Below, in pieces: positions 26,801 through 33,083 of a DNA stretch of 64,000 nucleotides. Position 1 is the stretch's first letter. Each line of letters begins with the position of its first letter. The translations under genes were made by a program, and so were the position numbers. The notes beneath the pieces are model-generated. The model ran no database searches, had not been told where the DNA came from, and worked only from the letters and a program-made list of their open reading frames with translations. The DNA is from Flavobacterium frigoris. GTDB lineage: Bacteria > Bacteroidota > Bacteroidia > Flavobacteriales > Flavobacteriaceae. The DNA lies in the NCBI RefSeq assembly GCF_900111075.1, contig NZ_FOFZ01000011.1, positions 1-64,000 on the forward strand, read 5' to 3'.

Positions 26801-27044
26801 AGTCGATTTTTTTAATATTTTCCAATGAAGCCACAGCGTCTTCAATTTTTTTTGTCACCGTATTTTCTACTTCAGAAGGGGACGCACCTGGGTAGATGGT
26901 TGCTACCGTAATTACATTCTGTTCAAATTTAGGGATTAATTCATACCCCAATTGGCTGTAGCTAAAGAGCCCACCTAGAATCAAAATTGTAAACAATACA
27001 ATTACTAACGATGGACGTTTTATGGATATTTCTGCTAATTTCAT
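23871..27044 (-). CDS. RND multidrug efflux transporter (HAE1, AcrB-like)
   Basis: Inner-membrane proton-driven pump of 1057 residues, the normal length for the hydrophobe/amphiphile RND family. It has 12 membrane helices: one N-terminal, a cluster near residues 335-490, another helix near 540 and the last cluster from about 865. The two large periplasmic loops are in place. Proton-relay residues are present in VGILVDDAIVVLENIYRH (two aspartates) and GLVCKNAIMLVDY (lysine). It is the last gene of an operon with an adaptor and an outer-membrane channel. The C-terminal extension (about 20 acidic residues) is unremarkable. Confidence 0.95.
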   Translation of the reverse strand: MKLAEISIKRPSLVIVLFTILILGGLFSYSQLGYELIPKFEQNVITVATIYPGASPSEVENTVTKKIEDAVASLENIKKIDSRSYESLSTVSITLNTKAKVDLSLNDAQRKINAIISDLPKDAKAPSLSKFSLSDLPIMTIGANGSMDEVAFYDLIDKKIAPVLSRVNGVAQVNIIGGQEREIQVSLDAIKMQGYGLSIPQVQQVILSSNLDFPTGNIQTRDTKILIRLAGKYKNVEELRNLVVSSKNGVQVRLSDIADVQDGQKTAEKIARVDQKSAIILQIVKQSDANAVAVSEQVYKTITKLENDYKNNAVKLNVANDSTIFTLEAADSVIHDLLIAVFLVAFVMLFFLHSVRNSLIVMISIPASLISTFIGFYYLGYTLNLMSLLGLSLVVGILVDDAIVVLENIYRHMEMGKNRVRASYDGTAEIGGTVTSITLVIVVVFLPIAMSTGLVSNIITQFCVTVIISTLFSLLASFTIIPWLSSRFGKLEHIEGKNAFGRVILGFEKLLTRFTNWITELLKWCLDHYKTTLAVVLVLFFSSVALVPFGFIGGEFFAKSDSGEFLVQIELPKDASLEQSNFMAQKAEAFLNTQKYVKSLITKVGQTSEGMGASQSTAYKSEIDVKMIDQKDRTDDSYVYAARMKLQLEKILVGAKVKTVPVGILGTAEDAPIALIVTGTSLESAMVFAKAAEKELNKIPGATGVKLSVETGNPEINVQVDRDKMAALGLSLQTVGMTMQTAYSGNTDGKFRAGEYEYDINIKYSSFDRKSINDVSNLIFANDRGEQIKLSQFATVKEGSGPSQLERRDKTASVTVKGQTVGVPVGTVVAQLESKLTTMKKPVGVNYIWGGDQENQSEGFGTLGFALLAAIILVYLVMVGLYDSFAHPFVVLFAIPLSFIGALLALALTNNTLNIFTILGVIMLIGLVCKNAIMLVDYTNQRRAAGETIRTALIQANHARLRPILMTTIAMVFGMFPIALAAGAGAEWKNGLAWVIIGGLISSLFLTLIIVPVIYEIMEKLIHKFTKGQKTDFDALIVADYEPQVLNEDEYNNEHKD

Positions 27045-27124
27045 ATATAATTTAGTTTCAGGTTTCAGGGATAAAATTTTAGTTTAACAAACTTGAAATT
27101 TTACATCTGGAACAATTTTTCGAT

Positions 27125-28186
27125 TTATTTGATAACCTCCACTTTTGTTCCGTCAGTCAAGTTAATTTGACCCGTGACAATTACAATTTCATTATCAGAA
27201 AGACCGTTTAAGAGCTCTACTTTATCACCAAGAATTCTTCCTGCCGTTACATTCTTTAATTTAGCTATTCCGTTTTCTACAACAAAAATCTGATTGCTGC
27301 TTACACTTCCCACAAAGGCATTTCGAGGTACTACCATCATGGATTGTTTTTGTTGTTTTGAAGCAAATTCTGCCGTTCCGTACATTCCCGCTTTTAGGTC
27401 ATTAGAAGCGCTGTTTGTAATTTCGATTTCTACTGGAAAGTTTAAGCTGGAATCTGCCATTGGAGCGATGAATGTAATTTTTCCTGCAAACTTCATGTCA
27501 GGATATACGCTAGCAGTTACATTTACTAGGTTTCCTAATTTCAAACCGGCCACTTGGGTTTCATTGATGGAAACTTGCAGCTTCAATTTAGAAACATTTA
27601 CAATTTCAAACATTTGCGTAGCGGCACCCAATACAGAGCCGGGTTCAATATATTTTTTATTCACTATTCCGTTTATAGTAGACTTAATATTAGTGTCGCC
27701 TACATTTACTTTTGCTTGTTGTAATCTCGATTTTGAAGTTACCAAGTTTAATTTAGCCTGATCTAATTGTTGTTTTGTTACCCCTCCAGTTTGGTAGGCA
27801 TTTTCAAAACGATTGAAGTCAGTTAATGCATTTTGATAAGAGGCTTCTGCTGTAGTTAAGTCAGAATTAATTTGTTCGCTTCTTACTATGGCCAAGGTCT
27901 GACCAATGCGAACAGAAGATCCTTCGTCAACTAAGACTCTTACAACTCGTCCTGGTTTTTCTGCTGAAAATTTCAATTCTTGTAGTGGCTCAAAAATTCC
28001 ATTTACTGAAAAATCTAAAGAAATTTCTTCCGTTTTAACTGTTTCTGTTTTCACGGATACACTTGCATTCTTTTCTGCGACAATAGCAGTTTTTGCTTCG
28101 TTTTCTTTCTTATTGTTTATTAAAGTAAAAGTAATCAGTCCCAATGCCCCAAGTATTACAATTGCTATTAGTATATTTCTTTTCAT
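27125..28186 (-). CDS. RND efflux periplasmic adaptor (AcrA/MFP)
   Basis: Membrane-fusion protein of 353 residues. A single N-terminal membrane anchor (about residues 4-24) is followed by a split lipoyl domain (KPGRVVRVLVDEGSSVRIGQTLA), a coiled-coil hairpin (about residues 105-165), a beta-barrel and a membrane-proximal domain. It joins the AcrB-like pump to the TolC-like channel. It follows the channel gene after 4 bases and precedes the pump by 80 bases. Confidence 0.94.
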   Translation of the reverse strand: MKRNILIAIVILGALGLITFTLINNKKENEAKTAIVAEKNASVSVKTETVKTEEISLDFSVNGIFEPLQELKFSAEKPGRVVRVLVDEGSSVRIGQTLAIVRSEQINSDLTTAEASYQNALTDFNRFENAYQTGGVTKQQLDQAKLNLVTSKSRLQQAKVNVGDTNIKSTINGIVNKKYIEPGSVLGAATQMFEIVNVSKLKLQVSINETQVAGLKLGNLVNVTASVYPDMKFAGKITFIAPMADSSLNFPVEIEITNSASNDLKAGMYGTAEFASKQQKQSMMVVPRNAFVGSVSSNQIFVVENGIAKLKNVTAGRILGDKVELLNGLSDNEIVIVTGQINLTDGTKVEVIK

Positions 28187-28190
28187 TTTA

Positions 28191-29534
28191 TTAATTATTT
28201 AGTAGTGATTTTAGTTCTCCTTTTGATTTTATTAATTGAATTTCCGCTAGTTTGTAATCTAATATTGCAGAGGTATAGTTATTTTGTGCCTCTGTAAAGG
28301 CATTTTCTGCATCTAACAAATCAGTTAAAGAAGCTAAACCCTGTAAGTAATTATTTTTGGTGTTTTTTAAGACGTCTTGCGCTAATTGTGCATTTCCTTT
28401 TTGATTTTCGATAGTGATAATACTATTGTCAATTTGGGTTTTCGCATTGGCATAAGCCAAATCAAGAGATAGTTTTGTGTCTATTAAATCTTCTTTCACA
28501 GATCTTAATTGGACATCTGCTTGTCTTACTTTAGATCGAGTCTCAAAACCAGAGAAAATAGGAACTTTTAAATTCAATCCTATAGAGGAAAAATCAGACC
28601 AATATACGCCATCGGAAGGTTTTGCTCCCCAAGGCATTTTTGGTCCCTGACCAATATAATTGTATCCTGCAGAAAGTGATAGCGATGGATAGTATCCCGC
28701 AATTACAGATTTCTTTTGGAATTCTAATAGTTGTTCCTGTTTTTTCATCAATAAAAACTCTGTTCGGGTCTCTGTATTCGGTACTTCTGAAAATGCTGAA
28801 GGCGTCACTTCGAATGCAGCTTGTGGAATATCTATTTTTGATTCGATTGGCATTCCCATATAAAACTTCAAAGCGTTTTCTTGAATTTGAACGGCATTCA
28901 AAACTTGCTGGCGTTGTGTTTTTATATTCGAAAGTTTTACTATAATTCGGTCTAAATCAATTTTTTTAGCTAAACCATTGTCATAACGTCCTCTTATAAT
29001 GTTTTTCACTTTGGTAGTATTTATGAAAGTACTATCCAAAACGGTTAAGTTTTGTCTGCGAACATAGACTTGGTAGTAGTTGTTTGCTACTCGTTCAATA
29101 ACTTGTTCTTCAGTTAACTGCTCGTTAATTTGGTAGAACTCTCTCGTTGTTTTAGCGGCTTTTAATCCGATAAATACCGATTGGTCGTACAGATTTTGAG
29201 TAAGGGAGACTCCGGCGGTAGAAATCCATTTTTGACCAAAAGTAGCCTGAATTGTAGTTCCTGGCTCTCCTCCAAAAGAACCTGCATCTAGAAAAGTAGT
29301 CTGTAATATTGGATTATAAGTTAGTGATCCGTTTGCAGAAATTTTAGGTAATGCACCTGCGCGAACTGCTTGAATCTGGTACTCACTGTTCTCTACTTTA
29401 AGTCTTGCTTTCTTAGCGTCGGACTTGTTTTCTAAAGCATAAGTAATGGCATCCTTTAAAGTAAGTATCTTTACTTCTTGTGCATTTGCCGTGTAGGCAA
29501 ATGTTAGGAATGTTATTAAAAGTAGTCTTTTCAT
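28191..29534 (-). CDS. Outer-membrane efflux channel (TolC family)
   Basis: TolC-like protein of 447 residues with a signal peptide (MKRLLLITFLTFAYTANA). The two OEP halves are visible as long amphipathic helices, and the second half includes LDLAYANAKTQIDNSIITIE and LQGLASLTDLLDAENAFTEAQ. It forms the exit duct of the tripartite pump. Its start codon overlaps the stop of the TetR-type gene by one base, so the two are translationally coupled. Confidence 0.94.
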   Translation of the reverse strand: MKRLLLITFLTFAYTANAQEVKILTLKDAITYALENKSDAKKARLKVENSEYQIQAVRAGALPKISANGSLTYNPILQTTFLDAGSFGGEPGTTIQATFGQKWISTAGVSLTQNLYDQSVFIGLKAAKTTREFYQINEQLTEEQVIERVANNYYQVYVRRQNLTVLDSTFINTTKVKNIIRGRYDNGLAKKIDLDRIIVKLSNIKTQRQQVLNAVQIQENALKFYMGMPIESKIDIPQAAFEVTPSAFSEVPNTETRTEFLLMKKQEQLLEFQKKSVIAGYYPSLSLSAGYNYIGQGPKMPWGAKPSDGVYWSDFSSIGLNLKVPIFSGFETRSKVRQADVQLRSVKEDLIDTKLSLDLAYANAKTQIDNSIITIENQKGNAQLAQDVLKNTKNNYLQGLASLTDLLDAENAFTEAQNNYTSAILDYKLAEIQLIKSKGELKSLLNN

Positions 29535-30130
29535 TATATCGTCGGGTTTAGTAATTGTTTTTCAAGTTCGATTATTCCGGCATTGGTAGCCATAGCTCTG
29601 GTATGGTATTCTAAAATTTCCAATTCTAGGTTTTGTGATTCTTTTTCTGAACTGGTACTTTCTTTTATACAAAAAATTAAGTTGTAATAAAATCTTGTAT
29701 AGTTTTCAATATTTAAGGTGTCACGATACAGCCCTTGTTCAATACCTTGTTCAATGTTTTTTTTAAAAACAGCATTACATTCATTTATTTCTCTAAGCAT
29801 TACTTTTTCATAAATTTCAGGGTAATGTTTTTTTAATTGATAGATAGGAGAAGTATCTGATGATTGAAACATTTCTTTGAACATTTTTCGAATCTCAAAA
29901 TTTTCTTGAATTGCATTATGTTTTTTAGTCACAATGTTTTCAATTATTTCGTGTACTTCTTTATGCAATAATGCGGTGCTTTCTTCAATAAGAACTTCTT
30001 TATTACAAAAATATTTATAAATTGTTTTTTTAGAAATGCACATTTCACCAGCAATATCATCCATTGTAATGCTCTTAAAACCTAGTTTTAAAAACATCTC
30101 GCTTGCTTTGTTAATTATTTTTTCTTTCAT
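29534..30130 (-). CDS. TetR/AcrR-type repressor of the efflux operon
   Basis: 198 residues. The N-terminal helix-turn-helix (about residues 20-45) includes ISKKTIYKYF, the recognition helix. The C-terminal part is a ligand-binding helical domain without a recognisable ligand. It is the first gene of the four-gene operon, followed by TolC, AcrA and AcrB genes. An inverted repeat lies on its promoter and an identical-layout repeat lies on the next upstream promoter, so it probably represses both its own operon and the YceI gene. Confidence 0.92.
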   Translation of the reverse strand: MKEKIINKASEMFLKLGFKSITMDDIAGEMCISKKTIYKYFCNKEVLIEESTALLHKEVHEIIENIVTKKHNAIQENFEIRKMFKEMFQSSDTSPIYQLKKHYPEIYEKVMLREINECNAVFKKNIEQGIEQGLYRDTLNIENYTRFYYNLIFCIKESTSSEKESQNLELEILEYHTRAMATNAGIIELEKQLLNPTI

Positions 30131-30203
30131 TATTGATCTTGACTTTGATCTGTTCTATTAATTTCTTTATATTTCCACAAAGGATTATAGTATAATTCGG
30201 GTG

Positions 30204-30234
30204 CAAAAGTAGTACGGAAACTTTTAACACCCAA
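30204..30234 (-). promoter_or_regulatory. Promoter of the efflux operon
   Basis: On the minus strand a -33 TTG (30232-30234) is separated by 20 bases from TACTTTTG (30204-30211). Both elements are interleaved with the 30-bp operator. The transcript would start near 30197, about 65 bases before the regulator ATG. Confidence 0.7.
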
Positions 30235-30244
30235 ATAGTTTCCG
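30215..30244. promoter_or_regulatory. Operator O1: CGGAAACT-N14-AGTTTCCG
   Basis: The half-sites CGGAAACT (30215-30222) and AGTTTCCG (30237-30244) are perfectly inverted, with a 14-base spacer. One half lies between -7 and -33 and the other reaches past the -33, so a bound dimer would block RNA polymerase. The same layout recurs at 30863-30892. Confidence 0.8.
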
Positions 30245-30275
30245 AAGTATTGATGTAAAATTAACATTACAGGAT

Positions 30276-30818
30276 TTAAATCGTAAATTCTAAATTGGCA
30301 ATTAGTTTGATGTCTTGACCCAGAGAAATTCCGGCGGCGTGGTGATAAGAGTTTGTTGTGAGTCCAAAATCTTTGCGATTTATGTTTCCAGTAATTTCAA
30401 ACAAGGCTTTTCGTCTTCCTTCATACGTGGTTATGCCAATTAATGCAGCATCAAGTTCAACTACTTTTGTAATGTTTTGGACAGTCAGATTCCCTTTTAA
30501 GAAATTGATGTTTTTGCTTATTTTTTGAAATGAGGTTGATTTAAAATTGATAGTAGGAAAAGTATCAATGTCTAAATAATCGTTTAGAATTAAATCAGTG
30601 TCAATATGATCGATGTTAGTGTCTTTGTTTTTAACATCTAATTGAAATTCAACAGAAGCATCTTCTATCTCATTCTCATGAATATCTAAATGACCATTAA
30701 ATTTATTTAGAGAGCCAGCTATGTATGCGATCGTGGCATGTCTTGCTTTAATTAGAACATCAGATTGATTGGAGTCGATAGTCCATTTTGTTGCTGTAAG
30801 AGGAAGAGTTGCATTCAT
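30276..30818 (-). CDS. YceI-family lipid-binding protein
   Basis: 180 residues from the ATG at 30818. A longer start at 30920 would run through the promoter and operator and is rejected. The YceI domain, a lipocalin-like barrel that binds isoprenoid-type lipids, spans most of the protein (TKWTIDSNQSDVLIKARH at the start and KLIANLEFTI at the end). No signal peptide is present, which is unlike many YceI proteins, so it is probably cytoplasmic. It is monocistronic, has the shared operator on its promoter and is likely co-induced with the efflux pump. Confidence 0.88.
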   Translation of the reverse strand: MNATLPLTATKWTIDSNQSDVLIKARHATIAYIAGSLNKFNGHLDIHENEIEDASVEFQLDVKNKDTNIDHIDTDLILNDYLDIDTFPTINFKSTSFQKISKNINFLKGNLTVQNITKVVELDAALIGITTYEGRRKALFEITGNINRKDFGLTTNSYHHAAGISLGQDIKLIANLEFTI

Positions 30819-30851
30819 AATTATAAAGTACAATAAGTTAAATTTCGAATG

Positions 30852-30881
30852 CAAATGTAAGACGGAAACTTTGGATACCAA
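30852..30881 (-). promoter_or_regulatory. Promoter of the YceI gene
   Basis: TTG (30879-30881) and TACATTTG (30852-30859) are separated by exactly 19 bases, matching the Bacteroidota consensus. It overlaps the operator at 30863-30892. The leader is about 27 bases. Confidence 0.8.
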
Positions 30882-30892
30882 AATAGTTTCCG
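30863..30892. promoter_or_regulatory. Operator O2: CGGAAACT-N14-AGTTTCCG
   Basis: Same half-sites (30863-30870 and 30885-30892) and same 14-base spacer as O1. The bases next to the right arm (CCAAAATAGTTTCCGA) also resemble those of O1. It lies on the YceI promoter. Confidence 0.8.
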
Positions 30893-30979
30893 ATGTATTT
30901 TTGTTTATTTTGCATTTCATTTAAAAACGTAGTTTGTAATCAAGGTTGAATGCTGTAAATTAGCGCAAAAATTAGTTTT

Positions 30980-31954
30980 ATGCACGCCATTGACCAGTTC
31001 CAGGATTTTTTCATTACCTATTTAGAAAAGCAGACAATTACTAAAGAACCTGAAAATCTTTATGAACCCATCGCTTATATATTAGGGTTAGGAGGAAAGC
31101 GCATTCGTCCAGTCCTAACATTAATGACCACTGAGGTTTTTAACGGAGATTACAAAAAAGCTCTTCCTGCTGCGATGGCAGTTGAGGTTTTTCATAATTT
31201 TTCATTAGTTCATGATGACATTATGGATGATGCGCCTTTGCGCCGCGGGAATACAACGGTTCATGAAAAATGGGATATTAACACTGGGATTCTATCTGGT
31301 GATGCAATGCTTATTTTAGCCTATCAATATTTTGAGCAGTATGAGCCAGCGGTTTTTATGCAATTAGCAAAATTATTCAGCAGAACGGCACTAGAAGTTT
31401 GTGAAGGACAGCAATGGGATGTTGATTTTGAAACCCGAGATGACGTCACTATCCCAGAATACCTCAAAATGATTCAGTATAAAACGGCAGTTCTTGTTGC
31501 GGCGGCCATGAAAATGGGAGCGATAGTTGCTGAAACTTCAGAGGAAAATGCTAATTTGATTTATGAGTTTGGATTGAACTTAGGTTTGGCTTTTCAGCTG
31601 CAGGATGATTATCTTGATGCTTTTGGCGATCCAAAAACTTTTGGGAAGCAAGTAGGCGGCGATATTATTGAAAATAAAAAAACGTATTTATATTTAAAAG
31701 CGATAGCATTTTCGACTAAAGAAGAAGTAGCACATTTATTGCATTTATTTTCGATGCAACTTGAAGATAATGTAGCTAAAATTGAGTCTGTAAAAAAAAT
31801 ATTTAATCTATCAGGCGCGTCAAAGGCTACTCAAGAGGCTATACATGATTATACTTTCAAGGCTTTTGAGACCTTAGAAAAAATGGATATTGAAGAAGAT
31901 AAGAAGAATGTTTTAAGAGCTTTTGGTGATAATTTAATGGGTCGAAAGGTTTAA
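30980..31954 (+). CDS. Polyprenyl diphosphate synthase
   Basis: Trans-prenyltransferase of 324 residues, the length of long-chain (E) polyprenyl synthases such as the octaprenyl enzymes. The first aspartate-rich motif is LVHDDIMDD (D79, D80, D83, D84), preceded by GGKRIRPVL. The second is FQLQDDYLD near residue 212. It makes the side chain of menaquinone or a related isoprenoid from IPP and an allylic primer. The chain length cannot be read from the sequence alone. It is followed by a small conserved gene on the same strand, likely co-transcribed. Confidence 0.93.
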   Translation: MHAIDQFQDFFITYLEKQTITKEPENLYEPIAYILGLGGKRIRPVLTLMTTEVFNGDYKKALPAAMAVEVFHNFSLVHDDIMDDAPLRRGNTTVHEKWDINTGILSGDAMLILAYQYFEQYEPAVFMQLAKLFSRTALEVCEGQQWDVDFETRDDVTIPEYLKMIQYKTAVLVAAAMKMGAIVAETSEENANLIYEFGLNLGLAFQLQDDYLDAFGDPKTFGKQVGGDIIENKKTYLYLKAIAFSTKEEVAHLLHLFSMQLEDNVAKIESVKKIFNLSGASKATQEAIHDYTFKAFETLEKMDIEEDKKNVLRAFGDNLMGRKV

Positions 31955-32015
31955 AATTGCAGTTAATAACGCAAAATATCTAGGCTAAAAATCAACAGTA
32001 CACAAAATAACGCCC

Positions 32016-32369
32016 ATGTTTATAGCTCCAAAAAATACAGATTTATTACTTTCCGAGGCAGAAAGTGAAACCTTATATCTTAAATTAATTGAGCAAATTA
32101 ATAAGGATTTTAATTTAGCTAATGAAGGGATAGATTTTCCAATGAGTATTTCTCCAAATGAACTAAAAATTCAATTGCATGAAAAAATCTACAGATTGAT
32201 TCAGTACAAATTTGCAGAATACCTTAATCTGCTTTACATCATCGATGTTTCTGAAGAGGAAGTAAAAAAAATGGATGGTTCAGACTTAGTTGTATTAGCA
32301 GAGCAAGTTTCTTTTCTAATACTAAAAAGAGAATGGCAAAAAGTTTGGTTTAGGAATAAATATCGTTAG
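32016..32369 (+). CDS. Conserved hypothetical protein (117 aa)
   Basis: Not recognised as a named family. It is a soluble, acidic N-terminal and basic C-terminal protein without signal peptide or membrane segment, probably all-helical. It starts 61 bases after the polyprenyl synthase gene on the same strand. I believe similar proteins occur next to that gene in other flavobacteria. No catalytic motif is visible. Confidence 0.7.
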   Translation: MFIAPKNTDLLLSEAESETLYLKLIEQINKDFNLANEGIDFPMSISPNELKIQLHEKIYRLIQYKFAEYLNLLYIIDVSEEEVKKMDGSDLVVLAEQVSFLILKREWQKVWFRNKYR

Positions 32370-32434
32370 AGTTGTACTGATGACTAGCTTCGGTTCAGTA
32401 CTCTATTCTTTTTGCTCTATATTCTATCTCTTTC

Positions 32435-32977
32435 TCAAAAATAAATCCTTACAAACGGCATGAAAGCGCTGCCATAAATATTATTACTATCGTTTAGTAC
32501 ATTATAACGGGCGCCCATTGTCACGTTTCCACTGCGGTATCCAGCTCCTAAAAATAGCCCAGTATTCCAATAGTCTTGTGAATTGCTATTAGATCCATCT
32601 AGATTGATGTTTACGCGCAACTCCTCTAATTCAGCAGAGAGCTGAATTTCTGGTATGGGATTAAATAAACCTATAATACTACCGCCATATAAATGGGAAG
32701 CATAATAATTTTTTTGCTTTAGATACGTATATTGTGCGCCTAGACCCAAAGCAACATATTCATTGAAATTATAAATGGCACTTGGAGCCAAAGTGATGTC
32801 AGTGTATCCAGTACCAAAACCTAAGCCAATTCCACCTCCAAATTGTACATTTTTCCAAAAATAACTGCTTGAATTTGATGTAATTGTTTGTTGCTGTGCC
32901 AACAAAGCATTTGAAATTAATGCGATAATGACAATCAAAACTGACTTCGAATCAGTCTTAAAGTTATTTTTTCTCAT
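32435..32977 (-). CDS. Exported beta-barrel-like outer-membrane protein
   Basis: 180 residues with a signal peptide (cleavage near ISNALLAQ). The mature part alternates polar and hydrophobic residues, with glycine-rich strands (VQFGGGIGLGFGTG, GLFLGAGYRSGNVTMGARY) and ends in a phenylalanine (FVRIYF), as outer-membrane barrels do. Some flavobacterial genomes label homologues alpha-ketoglutarate decarboxylase, but that name comes from the neighbouring gene and has no support in this sequence. It is divergent from odhA. Confidence 0.8.
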   Translation of the reverse strand: MRKNNFKTDSKSVLIVIIALISNALLAQQQTITSNSSSYFWKNVQFGGGIGLGFGTGYTDITLAPSAIYNFNEYVALGLGAQYTYLKQKNYYASHLYGGSIIGLFNPIPEIQLSAELEELRVNINLDGSNSNSQDYWNTGLFLGAGYRSGNVTMGARYNVLNDSNNIYGSAFMPFVRIYF

Positions 32978-33038
32978 AAGTATCTATTTTTTTAACATAT
33001 TAATATATAAAAGTAAATATAAATTTAGCGGATTATTG

Positions 33039-33046
33039 TACTTTTG
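33039..33046 (+). promoter_or_regulatory. -7 element for odhA
   Basis: TACTTTTG fits TAnnTTTG and lies 38 bases before the ATG at 33084. No -33 TTG is seen at the right distance. Confidence 0.45.
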
Positions 33047-33083
33047 CGAAACTATTTTAACAAAAAGTATATTCACTAATATT

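Noticed and set aside
30819..30920. 34-residue extension of the YceI protein
   Set aside because: It runs through the -7/-33 promoter and the operator; ATG 30818 gives the normal domain start.
32435..32977. Alpha-ketoglutarate decarboxylase label for the barrel protein
   Set aside because: The sequence has a signal peptide and beta-barrel strands and no ThDP motif; the label is transferred from its neighbour.
32928..33083. 52-residue N-terminal extension of 2-oxoglutarate dehydrogenase E1
   Set aside because: It is hydrophobic, overlaps the divergent gene and its promoter, and the conserved E1 start MDRFSFLNAAHTEF lies at 33084.
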